Shown here: in pieces, positions 26,855 to 35,269 of the stretch | Numbering within the stretch: the first letter of the stretch is position 1 | How the letters are laid out: each line of letters opens with the position of its first letter | From: Candidatus Bipolaricaulota bacterium | GTDB taxonomy: Bacteria; Bipolaricaulota; Bipolaricaulia; Bipolaricaulales; Bipolaricaulaceae | Reading direction: 5' to 3' | DNA: 64,000 nt | Assembly: GCA_014360985.1 (NCBI GenBank) | Contig: JACIWK010000002.1 | Span: forward strand, 51,826 to 115,825 | Program-made: the position numbers and the translations under genes | Notes under the pieces: generated by a model | Database searches by the model: none | What the model saw: the letters and a program-made list of their open reading frames with translations, nothing else | Told to the model about the DNA's origin: nothing

Positions 26855-28912
26855 ATGGGAAGGCGGGTAGCAGTCGACATCGGCGGAACGTTCACGGATC
26901 TCGTTGCCATAGATGACGCGACAGGGGCGGTGGTCCTCGGAAAGGCGTTGACAACGCCCCGGAACTTCGCAGATGGGGTGGCCCAAACGATCTCCCAGAG
27001 CGGCATTGATCCCCAAGATGTCAGTCACTTCGTCCACGGGACCACGGTGGTGATCAATGCCCTCACGGAGCGAAGCGGTGCCCGGGTCGCCCTGATTACG
27101 ACCCGTGGCTTCCGCGACATCCTGGAGATCCAGCGCGCTAACCGGCCCGACATGTACAACCTGTTCTACCGCAAACCACGTCCGTTCGTCCCCCGTCGGT
27201 TCCGGTTCGAGGTGCGGGAACGCCTGAACTACCGGGGGGTCGTACTCGAACCCCTGGTGGAAGCCGACGTGGTCACCGCCGTGGAGACGTGCAAGAAGGC
27301 GGGGATCGAGGCCATCGCCGTGTGCTATATCCATGCCTACGCCAATCCGGCCCATGAACGACGGACAAAGGAGATCATCCGCGAGCTCTGGCCCGAGGTA
27401 CCGGTCACTGCTTCCCACGAGATCACGCAGGAATGGCGCGAATACGAGCGCACGAACACTGCAGTCCTGAACGCCTATGTGCAGCCTTCGACGGCGTCCT
27501 ACTTATCGGCATTGGACCTCCGGCTGTCCGAGATGGCCATGCCCGCCCAGAGGTACGCGATGCAGTCGAACGGCGGAACAGCGACGTTCGCTGAGGCGCA
27601 GCGGATCCCCATTCGCCTGGTCGAGTCCGGGCCCGTGGGAGGGGTGATCGGGGCCGCCCTGGTGTCCCGGGTATTAGGGGAGGGCTCAGCCATTGCCTTC
27701 GATATGGGAGGGACCACCGCCAAAGTAAGCTTGATCGAACGGGGCCGGCTTAAGACCACCACCGACTACCACCTGGAGCGGACGGGGGCGTGGGCTGGCT
27801 ACCCACTGAAGATCCCGGTGGTGGACATCGTTGAGGTAGGTGCGGGTGGGGGCTCCATCGCGTGGATCGATGAGGGAGGTGCCCTGAACGTGGGGCCGCG
27901 TAGCGCAGGCGCCGACCCTGGTCCAGCCTGCTACGGCCTGGGAGGAGCGGAGCCGACGGTTACGGACGCCAACTTGCTCACGGGGCGCCTCAACCCGCGG
28001 TACTTCCTCGGCGGAAGGATGCGTTTGGACGTGGCCCGGGCGGAGGCCTCCATCCGGCGGATCGCGGATCGGTACCGACTTTCCCCGCTGGAAGGCGCGT
28101 TGGGCATCCTCCGTCTCGCCAATGCCAACATGAGAGCCGCCCTGGAGCGGGTGAGCATCGAGCGTGGTTACGACCCGCGGGACTTCGCGCTGGTGGCCTA
28201 TGGTGGAGCGGGGGGGCTGCACGGACCGACCTTGGCCCAGGAACTCCGGATGAAGAAGGTGATCATCCCCCGTGCTCCGGGCCAGTTCTCAGCGTGGGGG
28301 ATGCTGATGACGGACATCCGGCACGATTTCGTGCGGACCCACGTGATGCCCTGCGACGATCGTCAGGCCGACGAGATCGTCCGCGTGCTGGGCGAGCTGG
28401 AAGCGGAGGCCGTCGGCCGCTTCGCATCCGAAGGCTTCTCCCTGGACAGGGTAACGATCGTGGCCTCCCTCGATCTGCGATACAAGGGGCAAGAACATAC
28501 GGTCCAGACTCCAATCTCCCCGGATGCCGTCTCCGCTCGCCGCCTCACCCGCGTCATCGCTGACTTCCACACGCTCCATGAGCAGGCCTATTCGTTCCGA
28601 CTAGACGACCCCGTGGAGATCGTCAACTTCCACATCGTGGGTTGGGGGAAGGTGGACAAGCCTGCACTGGAGATCATCGCCGACCGAGGAGGGCCCCCCC
28701 ACCGAGCGCTCAAGGAGGAGCGCTCCATCCTCTTCGAGGGCGCTGGCCCAGTGAGGGCTGCGGTCTACGAAAGGGAGCTGCTCGCCAGCGGCGCACACCT
28801 TCATGGCCCCGCCATCGTGGAGGAGCCAGCCTGCACCACTGTGGTCTGCCCTGGTCAGGAACTGTCAGTGGACCACTACGGCAACCTGGTGATCACGGAG
28901 GTTGAACGATGA
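26855..28912 (+). CDS. hyuA: Hydantoinase/oxoprolinase family protein, subunit A (copy 2)
   Basis: 685 aa. Same architecture as copy 1: VDIGGTFTDLVAIDD, HGTTVVINALTERSG, MQSNGGTATF, DMGGTTAKVSLI, GGGSIAWID and YGGAGGLHGPTLAQE. It differs from copy 1 throughout, so it is a paralogue or separate acquisition rather than a recent duplication. A 145-base spacer (26710-26854) with no recognisable gene or terminator separates it from hypD. The ribosome binding site AAGGGGGAGG (26837-26846) is followed by an ATG-TAG start-stop pair at 26849-26854 and then the real ATG at 26855, an arrangement that could lower or tune initiation. Confidence 0.92.
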   Translation: MGRRVAVDIGGTFTDLVAIDDATGAVVLGKALTTPRNFADGVAQTISQSGIDPQDVSHFVHGTTVVINALTERSGARVALITTRGFRDILEIQRANRPDMYNLFYRKPRPFVPRRFRFEVRERLNYRGVVLEPLVEADVVTAVETCKKAGIEAIAVCYIHAYANPAHERRTKEIIRELWPEVPVTASHEITQEWREYERTNTAVLNAYVQPSTASYLSALDLRLSEMAMPAQRYAMQSNGGTATFAEAQRIPIRLVESGPVGGVIGAALVSRVLGEGSAIAFDMGGTTAKVSLIERGRLKTTTDYHLERTGAWAGYPLKIPVVDIVEVGAGGGSIAWIDEGGALNVGPRSAGADPGPACYGLGGAEPTVTDANLLTGRLNPRYFLGGRMRLDVARAEASIRRIADRYRLSPLEGALGILRLANANMRAALERVSIERGYDPRDFALVAYGGAGGLHGPTLAQELRMKKVIIPRAPGQFSAWGMLMTDIRHDFVRTHVMPCDDRQADEIVRVLGELEAEAVGRFASEGFSLDRVTIVASLDLRYKGQEHTVQTPISPDAVSARRLTRVIADFHTLHEQAYSFRLDDPVEIVNFHIVGWGKVDKPALEIIADRGGPPHRALKEERSILFEGAGPVRAAVYERELLASGAHLHGPAIVEEPACTTVVCPGQELSVDHYGNLVITEVER

Positions 28913-30780
28913 TGAGCGGATGCACGATCGATCCTTTCACCGTAGAGGTGATCAAGCGGGCTATCATCTCAGCGGCGGAACAAATGTTCGCTATGCTGGG
29001 ACGGACTGCGAAGAGTTCCGTGATCTACGAAGTCCTCGATTATGGTTGTGCGATCACCGACGCCAAGGGCCGGATGGTGGCGCAGGCCAACGGCGTTCCC
29101 CCGTTCATCGGCGTGCTCACCGATGCCGTCCAAGATGTCCTCCACAAGTTCGGGCTGGATGGACTCAGCGAGGGGGATGTGATCATCCTCAATGACCCCT
29201 ACATGGGTGGAGCCACGCATCCGAACGACGCGGTGCTGGTCATGCCGGTATTCTATGGGGGACAGCCGATCATGTTCGCGGCGAACAAGGCCCACTGGAA
29301 CGACGTCGGCGGCAAGGACCCCGGAAGCTGGTCCCCCAGTGCCACTGAAGTCTACCAGGAAGGGATTCTGTTGCCGGCTGTTAAGTTGTACGAAGGAGGG
29401 AAGGAATCCGCGGCTATCGTGGACATCCTCGCGCGAAATAGCCGGATCCCCGAGATGACGCTGGGGGACATGCGCGCCCAGGCCGCCTCCCTCCACGTGG
29501 CAGCGCGAAGGATCGTCCAGGTCTGTGACAAGTACGGGGTTCACGATGTGCTCGAGGCGATCGAGGTCTATCTCGAGCAGGGTCGCCGTGAGGCCCTCGC
29601 CCAGCTCAAAGCACTGCCCAAGGGCGAGTTCGCTGCCGAGGAGTACATCGACGACGATGGCTTGGGGGGAGAACCTGTGCTGATCAAGGTGAAGGTGACC
29701 ATCACCGATGAGGAGTTCGTCATCGATTACACCGGAAGTGGCAAGACATGCAACGGACCGATCAACACGCCGCTCTCCGCTCTGATGAGCACGGCCAAGC
29801 TCGCCTACAAGGCGATCGTCTCCCCGCACGGGATCGCTAACGATGGCCTGTTCTCCCCGCTGCGGGTGATCGTCCCCGAGGACACGGTATTCAACCCCAA
29901 GCCCCCGGCGCCAGTGAGTACGTACTGGGAGTCGGCCAGTTACGCGGGGGACATCGTGTGGAAGGCCCTGGCAGACGTGATCCCGGAGCGCGTCCCCGCT
30001 GGGCACTTTTTGAGCGTGTGCGGCACCATCGTCAGTGGGATCGATGACGCAACCGGCGAGTGGTTCTTCTCCGTAGAACCCAATGCGGGCGGATGGGGAG
30101 CGGGCAGAGGGAAGGATGGGGAGAGCGGGCTCGTCTGCTCTGGGGACGGGGAGACCTACGTGCTATCGGTCGAGGTGGCGGAGACCCGCTATCCTCTGAT
30201 CGTTGACCAATACGCACTCAACATCGCCAATGGCGGTCACGGTCAGTGGAGGGGAGGATTCGGGTTGGTGAAGGATTACCGGATCACGAACGCCAGAGCC
30301 TACATCACCGCCAGTTTCGGCCGCAACCGATTCCCGCCGTGGGGACTTGCGGGCGGCATGTGCGGGACACCCAACGAGGTGGAGCTTCGACTGGCCAACG
30401 GTTCGGTTGAGCGACGGGGGAGGTTCTCCAACCGCGAGCTCATGCGGGGCGATGTGGTCCGGTTCATCACCGGTACCGGAGGGGGGTACGGTGACCCCAG
30501 GCGCCGCGACCCCGAGGCGGTGTTGGCTGACGTTCTGGACGGGTACTTGTCTGCAGAGACAGCACGCGACGTGTATGGCGTGGCCATCACCGGAGATCCT
30601 CCGCGCGTCGATCGTGCAGGGACTCAACAGCTCCGTGGCAGTTCAGATGATCCGGAGAGCCGTCAGGTCGGGCACGACCACGTCAGCGATGGGTGCGAGT
30701 TCCTCCTCCCCCCCAAGCCCCGTAAGCACACCGATCGTGAGCTGGCAGCCCGCGGCGCGCCCGGCGAGGAGGTCGCCTGA
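28909..30780 (+). CDS. hyuB: Hydantoinase/oxoprolinase family protein, subunit B (copy 2), abnormal C-terminus
   Basis: 623 aa, about 40 longer than copy 1. The core is normal: TIDPFTVEVIKRAI, DYGCAITD, NDPYMGGATHPND, YTGSGKTCNGP, HGQWRGGFGLVKDY and TGGGYGDPRRRDPEAVL. The conserved part ends at about residue 576 (AGTQQLR, base 30636). The last 47 residues are read from the antisense of the convergent HAD gene, with which it overlaps by 138 bases. The native stop seems to have been lost at the island's right junction. ATG overlaps the hyuA stop (ATGA). The tail probably does not destroy function but marks a recombination edge. Confidence 0.88.
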   Translation: MMSGCTIDPFTVEVIKRAIISAAEQMFAMLGRTAKSSVIYEVLDYGCAITDAKGRMVAQANGVPPFIGVLTDAVQDVLHKFGLDGLSEGDVIILNDPYMGGATHPNDAVLVMPVFYGGQPIMFAANKAHWNDVGGKDPGSWSPSATEVYQEGILLPAVKLYEGGKESAAIVDILARNSRIPEMTLGDMRAQAASLHVAARRIVQVCDKYGVHDVLEAIEVYLEQGRREALAQLKALPKGEFAAEEYIDDDGLGGEPVLIKVKVTITDEEFVIDYTGSGKTCNGPINTPLSALMSTAKLAYKAIVSPHGIANDGLFSPLRVIVPEDTVFNPKPPAPVSTYWESASYAGDIVWKALADVIPERVPAGHFLSVCGTIVSGIDDATGEWFFSVEPNAGGWGAGRGKDGESGLVCSGDGETYVLSVEVAETRYPLIVDQYALNIANGGHGQWRGGFGLVKDYRITNARAYITASFGRNRFPPWGLAGGMCGTPNEVELRLANGSVERRGRFSNRELMRGDVVRFITGTGGGYGDPRRRDPEAVLADVLDGYLSAETARDVYGVAITGDPPRVDRAGTQQLRGSSDDPESRQVGHDHVSDGCEFLLPPKPRKHTDRELAARGAPGEEVA

Positions 30781-31395
30781 CGTATCCCCCACCATCACCG
30801 TCTCCTCGGGGGGGACGCCGAGGGCGTCGCAGGCCATGAGAACCGACGCCGGGTCAGGTTTCCGCTTCTCGCAAACGTCGAGGCCGACCACGGCCAAGAC
30901 AAGGTCTTCCCACCCGAGAGCTGCGAGGTGGCGGCGCGCCGCGCTCGCTGTGTCGTGAGTCACAATCGCTGTTTTCCCCCCCGCGCGGCGGATCGCCCGT
31001 AGTCGTTCCTCGGCCCCCGTCGTGGGGCAGAGGTGACGATCGAAGGGAAACTCCTCGTCTACTTCGCGGAACACCCGCGCCGCGAGGGCGCGCATCGCCG
31101 CGAGATCCCCTTTCCCGCGGGAAGCGAGGTACATCGCCACAGCCTCTTCGGCATCGCAGCGCGGCAGGGAGATGATCCCTCCATTCGCGGCCCCCGGTCG
31201 CGCCGGATCGAGGCCCATGAACTGGAGGAGCGCGGCGCGCTCGGGCTCGGCCAGCCCCAGCTCGACTGCGAGCTGCCGCGCCCGCTCGCCCATCACGGCG
31301 AGCCAATGGTCAAAAGAGAGCAGGGTCCCATCCTTGTCGAACAGGAACCCGGAACCGGCGAAGGCGCGTCCCCCCACAGAGAAGCGGACAGGCAT
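30643..31395 (-). CDS. HAD-superfamily phosphatase (phosphoglycolate-phosphatase-like)
   Basis: 250 aa. Motif I is LFDKDGTLL, motif II IVTHDT, motif III Lys in KRKPDP and motif IV VMVGDTSGDLLAG, with a helical cap between I and II; a small-molecule phosphatase of the Gph type, substrate unknown. The C-terminus VVVPDLTALRII is typical, showing that this gene is intact while the convergent hyuB runs into it. A TTGTCC-16-TACCAT promoter ends six bases before the ATG, with no ribosome binding site, so it looks leaderless. Composition matches the GC-rich flanks rather than the island. Confidence 0.92.
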   Translation of the reverse strand: MPVRFSVGGRAFAGSGFLFDKDGTLLSFDHWLAVMGERARQLAVELGLAEPERAALLQFMGLDPARPGAANGGIISLPRCDAEEAVAMYLASRGKGDLAAMRALAARVFREVDEEFPFDRHLCPTTGAEERLRAIRRAGGKTAIVTHDTASAARRHLAALGWEDLVLAVVGLDVCEKRKPDPASVLMACDALGVPPEETVMVGDTSGDLLAGRAAGCQLTIGVLTGLGGEEELAPIADVVVPDLTALRII

Positions 31396-31401
31396 AGGGG
31401 A

Positions 31402-31429
31402 ATGGTAGCGCTCTGCCGAGGAGGGACAA
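31402..31429 (-). promoter_or_regulatory. Leaderless promoter of the HAD phosphatase gene
   Basis: Minus strand: -35 TTGTCC (31424-31429), 16-base spacer, -10 TACCAT (31402-31407), then six bases to ATG at 31395. Confidence 0.55.
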
Positions 31430-31495
31430 GGTCCCCCCCGTGGGGGACCCCGGTCCCCCCGCCCGCTCCTCCCCCCGGCTACCGTAGCTCACCCC

Positions 31496-32521
31496 ATGAC
31501 GAACGCACCCAAGCTCGGGATCCTCGCCCTCATCGCCGGGGTGGTTAGCTTCCACTGGATGGGACACGCCCCTGCTGCCTCCATCCTCAGTAAGCCTCCA
31601 CCGCACGTTCCCTTTGCCGGCATCGACGGCCGACGGGGGGTGTACCTCACCGCCTACGCCGCGGGCCAGCCCGGCTTCCTCAAGAGCACGCTGGACAGAC
31701 TGACCGAGCATGGGCTCAACACCGTGGTGGTGGACATCAAGAACAATCAGGGGGAGGTGTGCTACGCGTCCCGGGTCGAGCTCGCACAGCGAATCGGGGC
31801 CATCACCCCCCTCCTCGACCTCGTAACGATCGTGCACACGGTCCATGCACGGGGCATGTACGCCATCGCCCGACAGGTGGTGTTCTACGATCCGTTCCTC
31901 GCCCGCCACCTCGGTCTCGCCTCCACCCCATGGGTCCTGCCCACGGTGGAGGCGGCGATCGCCTATAACCTGGACATCGCTGCCGAGGCCGAGCGCGCCG
32001 GCTTTGACGAGATCCAGTTCGACTACCTCCGGTTCCCCGACGATGGTCCGATCGGTCCCGATCATTCCGCACGCTGCCAAGCGGTGGAGGCATTCCTCTG
32101 CCGGGCGCGGGCGCAGCTCGCCGTGCCCCTGTCGGTGGACGTGTACGGGCGGGTGATGTTCCCGTGGAATGCCCGGCGCATCGACCCGATCGGCCAACAC
32201 CTTGAGGGGATGGCGCGGTGGGTGGACGTCATATCCCCCATGCTCTATCCATCCCATTACGCGGAGCAGGAGTTCAAGGACGATCCGTACGGAACGGTTC
32301 GCCGAGGTGTCGAATGTGGAAGGACCCGTGTCGCAACGCCCCTTCGCCCCTACCTCCAAGCGTTCGAGATGGCGCTCCCTCCCGGAATGAGCCTCGCCGC
32401 GTACATCGTGGCCCAGATCGAGGGAGCGGAAGAGGGGGGAGCCAGCGGCTACCTGTTTTGGAACCCCCGCTCCGATTACACAGCCCTGTGGCAGGCCCTT
32501 GGATTGAGGGTCCGTCCGTGA
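31496..32521 (+). CDS. Putative glycoside hydrolase, DUF4015/GHL13-like, membrane-anchored or secreted
   Basis: 341 aa. An N-terminal hydrophobic segment (LGILALIAGVVSF) looks like a signal anchor. The TIM-barrel-like body carries GRRGVYLTAYAAG, NTVVVDIKNNQGEV, FDEIQFDYLRFPDDG, VDVYGRV and DVISPMLYPSHY, the set found in DUF4015 predicted glycoside hydrolases; the Asp/Glu residues in EIQFDYLRFP are likely catalytic. The actual polysaccharide is unknown. There is no ribosome binding site; a TACCGT box lies ten bases before ATG. It is divergent from the HAD gene across a 100-base C-rich spacer. Confidence 0.85.
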   Translation: MTNAPKLGILALIAGVVSFHWMGHAPAASILSKPPPHVPFAGIDGRRGVYLTAYAAGQPGFLKSTLDRLTEHGLNTVVVDIKNNQGEVCYASRVELAQRIGAITPLLDLVTIVHTVHARGMYAIARQVVFYDPFLARHLGLASTPWVLPTVEAAIAYNLDIAAEAERAGFDEIQFDYLRFPDDGPIGPDHSARCQAVEAFLCRARAQLAVPLSVDVYGRVMFPWNARRIDPIGQHLEGMARWVDVISPMLYPSHYAEQEFKDDPYGTVRRGVECGRTRVATPLRPYLQAFEMALPPGMSLAAYIVAQIEGAEEGGASGYLFWNPRSDYTALWQALGLRVRP

Positions 32522-32537
32522 CCGTGATATCTACCAC

Positions 32538-32567
32538 TTGTCCCGTGCCCCTTGGTCACCCTAGAAT
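32538..32567 (+). promoter_or_regulatory. Promoter of the poly-proline secreted protein
   Basis: -35 TTGTCC (32538-32543), 18-base spacer, -10 TAGAAT (32562-32567), followed by AAAGGGGGTG and a GTG start at 32598. Confidence 0.55.
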
Positions 32568-32597
32568 GAGGTGCGGCTCCAAAGGGGGTGTCGGGGT

Positions 32598-33644
32598 GTG
32601 AGCAGGGTGATCGTGGTTCTGGCGATGCTCGCGGGGATGTCCGTGGCGCCGGTGGGGCAGATCGTGGAGGCGGTTGCGTTCAGCTGCACCGGCGCGGAGG
32701 AGGGAGGCGTATGTTGGCTGTCCAACCCCCGGTTGATCGATAGCGTAACGTGGCACTTCACGAACGTGCCGACAGGTGTGCCCGTTCCCCTCGTTCTGGA
32801 AGGGGTGGCCAACGATATCTGCGAGGCCTGCGACTGGGGTCGGGATGTCCTCGTCCGCCTCTACTACCGGGCCGACGGTGACCCTTACTGGCAGCGGGCG
32901 GAGCTGTGGCTGCGCAACGTGTCGCCTGAGCCCACGGGGTGCCTGTTCGCCTACCCCGTGCGGGGTGAGACGCGGATCCTCCCCACCGGGCCGACCCTCG
33001 AGATCGTCGCCCAGCGCGTCCTCAGTTGCGACCCCCACGTCGGGTTCTCCTGGGGCAGCCTCTCTCTGGGAGCAGCTCCCCTCCCCCTAGCGCCGGTCCC
33101 GGTGCCCCCTCTCCCGATCGTCCCCCCCCCCCCCCCTCCTCCGCCACCCCCGCCCGAGGAGCCGACGTGCAGCGCGGGACCGGAGTTCCTGTGTATTCCT
33201 GATGGTCTCCCCCCCGAATGCCTCCCTCCCGACCTCGCCACGGTAGCGCGACGGACGCTCCCCGAGTCGTTCGGGCCAGGGGAGGACGCGATCGTCCTCC
33301 AGCCCGGGCACTACGTAGGGTCGCTTGGCGAGAGTGACTTTCAGGATTGGTACAGGATCCAAGCGTTGTACGGGGAAGCGTACCTCGTGTGGGTGGACCC
33401 GGGGAACCTCGTGGTAGACTTGTACCTCATTCACGACCCGTGCGGGGATGTCCTCGCCCAGTGTCTGAACATCTCCACGCCCGCCACGACCCGCGTTCCC
33501 TGCTATCCAGGAGTGGACTGCAGCCCCCTCGCCGAGGAGTGCTTCCTCGACGGGGTGTGCAAGCTCTTCATTCGCATCTCGCTCCGCAGCGGGAGCGGCC
33601 AGTACAGGCTATCGATTCTCGAGGCGTCGCCCGAGATCCCGTAG
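32598..33644 (+). CDS. Secreted protein with poly-proline linker and PPC-like C-terminal domain
   Basis: 348 aa; no overall family recognised. The N-terminus SRVIVVLAMLAGMSVAPVGQ looks like a signal peptide. Residues about 25-150 form a Cys-containing beta-rich domain (CEACDWGRD, YWQRAELWLRNV). A run of eleven prolines bridges to a second domain whose LQPGHYVGSLGESDFQDWYRI, YLVWVDPGNLVVDLYL and GSGQYRLSI resemble pre-peptidase C-terminal (PPC) domains. GTG 32598 is chosen because AAAGGGGGTG precedes it; the track start at 32571 precedes that site. The poly-proline codons contain a 13-base C-run, a possible slippage site. Confidence 0.75.
   Translation: MSRVIVVLAMLAGMSVAPVGQIVEAVAFSCTGAEEGGVCWLSNPRLIDSVTWHFTNVPTGVPVPLVLEGVANDICEACDWGRDVLVRLYYRADGDPYWQRAELWLRNVSPEPTGCLFAYPVRGETRILPTGPTLEIVAQRVLSCDPHVGFSWGSLSLGAAPLPLAPVPVPPLPIVPPPPPPPPPPPEEPTCSAGPEFLCIPDGLPPECLPPDLATVARRTLPESFGPGEDAIVLQPGHYVGSLGESDFQDWYRIQALYGEAYLVWVDPGNLVVDLYLIHDPCGDVLAQCLNISTPATTRVPCYPGVDCSPLAEECFLDGVCKLFIRISLRSGSGQYRLSILEASPEIP
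33122..33134 (+). repeat. 13-base poly-C tract inside a coding region
   Basis: Thirteen consecutive C residues encode part of the poly-proline linker of the secreted protein. Gain or loss of a base would truncate the C-terminal PPC-like domain, as in phase-variable genes. Confidence 0.9.
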
Positions 33645-33649
33645 GTCCG

Positions 33650-34435
33650 TTGCGGTTCGTCGGCGTCGATCTGGCCTGGTCGCCTCGCAACGCGACCGGC
33701 GTGGTGATCCTCGACTGGGATGGCGCGACAGGCCGTCCTCGGGCGTGGGAAAGCGCGCTCGGAGACGATGAAGCGATCATCTCAGTCATCGTGCAGGAGC
33801 TCGGAAAGCAGGGCGCGCTCGTGGCGATCGATGCCCCGCTCGTTGTTCCCAACGAAGAAGGAACCCGACCCTGTGATCGGACCCTCTCCGCGGCCTACCG
33901 CCGGCAGGAGGCAGCGGCCTACCCCGCCAACCGCGCTCGCCTCGGTCCCGCCGTACGGGGGGAGATCCTCGTTGCCCGACTGGGCGCGCTCGGGTTCGTT
34001 CACGCGCCGGAGATTGCCCGCCAAAAGTCGGTGCGCCAGGTGGTCGAGGTGTACCCCCACCCAGCGATGATCGAGCTGTTCGGCCTGGAGAGAACGCTCA
34101 AGTACAAGGCCCGCCGAAATCGCTCCTACAGGATGCGGTGGGAGGAGCTGGAACGACTAAAGGAGCTCCTCGCTTCCCTCGCCCAGGGTGAGCCAGCCCT
34201 GGAGGCGGATCGGCTGCTCGGGGAGCTTGCCGTGCGCGGGGTGCGCGGCGGGAAGCTGAAGCGCGCCGAGGATCTCCTCGACGCCCTGTTCTGCGCCTAC
34301 ATCGCCCTCCATCTCTGGTATTGGGGCGAAGCCGGTTACCGCTGCTTCGGTAACCTCGACACGGGCTACATTCTCGTCCCGGTCAAACCCAGCGGGCCCG
34401 TCGCTCCGCCCAAGTCGGCCGCCGCGATGCGGTGA
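33650..34435 (+). CDS. DUF429-family protein
   Basis: 261 aa. The N-terminal RFVGVDLAWSPRN and later VAIDAPLVVPNEEGTRPCD motifs, then VYPHPAMIELFGLERTLKYK, define the DUF429 predicted RNase H-fold nuclease-like family; the Asp residues could bind a metal. Function unknown. The TTG at 33650, five bases after the preceding stop, gives the family's usual N-terminus; the track start at 33347 lies in a wrong frame of the upstream gene. Its 3' end meets a decayed pseudogene on the other strand. Confidence 0.82.
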   Translation: MRFVGVDLAWSPRNATGVVILDWDGATGRPRAWESALGDDEAIISVIVQELGKQGALVAIDAPLVVPNEEGTRPCDRTLSAAYRRQEAAAYPANRARLGPAVRGEILVARLGALGFVHAPEIARQKSVRQVVEVYPHPAMIELFGLERTLKYKARRNRSYRMRWEELERLKELLASLAQGEPALEADRLLGELAVRGVRGGKLKRAEDLLDALFCAYIALHLWYWGEAGYRCFGNLDTGYILVPVKPSGPVAPPKSAAAMR

Positions 34436-35155
34436 TGTGAGTCCCCATCGCGGATCGCCGCCAGGGCCCGGTCGGGAAGCGCTCCCTCCGCCCAGATGGA
34501 GTCGAAGGCGCGTTTGATCCGGTCCAGATAATCGAGCCATCCCGGCAGCGGCGGGTTGCCGGACAGGGTGGCGGTGGACAGGATCTCGTGCAGAACCATC
34601 AGCTCAGGGTCCCTGTATTGGATGAGCGCCGCCGGGCCCAGCCCCGCGGTCGGAACGGCGGCGGGCCGCCAGGTGAGCTCGGGGGCGCGCACGAGCCGCT
34701 GCACCAACCAGCCGCCGTCGAGGACCATTGCCACCTCGCCCGAGAGGAAGGGGTCGGGAGTCCTTGCCCCGATCGGGTTCACCGGTGCGGTGAACGTCCC
34801 AATCTTCCCTCTCGCTCGGAGCTCCCCCAATCCAGCGTCGAACTCCGTCCACACAGCGGGGATGCGCCCACCCTCGAAGGGCGTTCCGCGCACGGCGGCG
34901 AGGAGGGGCGAGTGCACCCTGCGAGGCGAGGTCGGTGATCTGGTGGTTCTCGAGGCCGATCAGGTCGGGGGGAGTCTCCTGGTCCAGAGCACGCAGGAAT
35001 CGGGGAAGATCAGGGCTTGACGACCAATCCCCGGCCGGCACCATCACCGCCGCGTAGGCATCCTGGGAGGCATTGAACGCCCGGGGGATCGCCGCCATGG
35101 CATCCCATTCGCCGCCGCCCCACTTCTCCCAGTACTCCACCTGGATCCGAGCCAT
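34436..35155 (-). pseudogene. Remnant of an ABC sugar-type extracellular solute-binding protein
   Basis: Two minus-strand frames together resemble a family 1 (MalE/UgpB-like) binding protein. The first (from 35155) reads VEYWEKWGGGEWDAM, PDLPRFLRAL and DLIGLENHQITDLASQGAL; the second (from about 34917) reads PAVWTEFDAGLGELRARG, GEVAMVLDGGWLVQRL and ALPDRALAAI. The signal peptide is missing, a middle section of perhaps 100 residues after SQGALAP is missing, and the frame changes near 34915. No permease or ATPase genes remain beside it. Both track ORFs (34366-34917 and 34604-35155) are pieces of this one dead gene. Confidence 0.8.
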
Positions 35156-35269
35156 GTCTCCCTTCTACGTACCGGCGAAGCACTCGGCCCACCACCTCTG
35201 TCGCGACGAGAGGCAAGCCGCCTGCGGCCCGCTTTCCACCTCGCGGGTTCTCCCTCCGTTCCGATGGCC

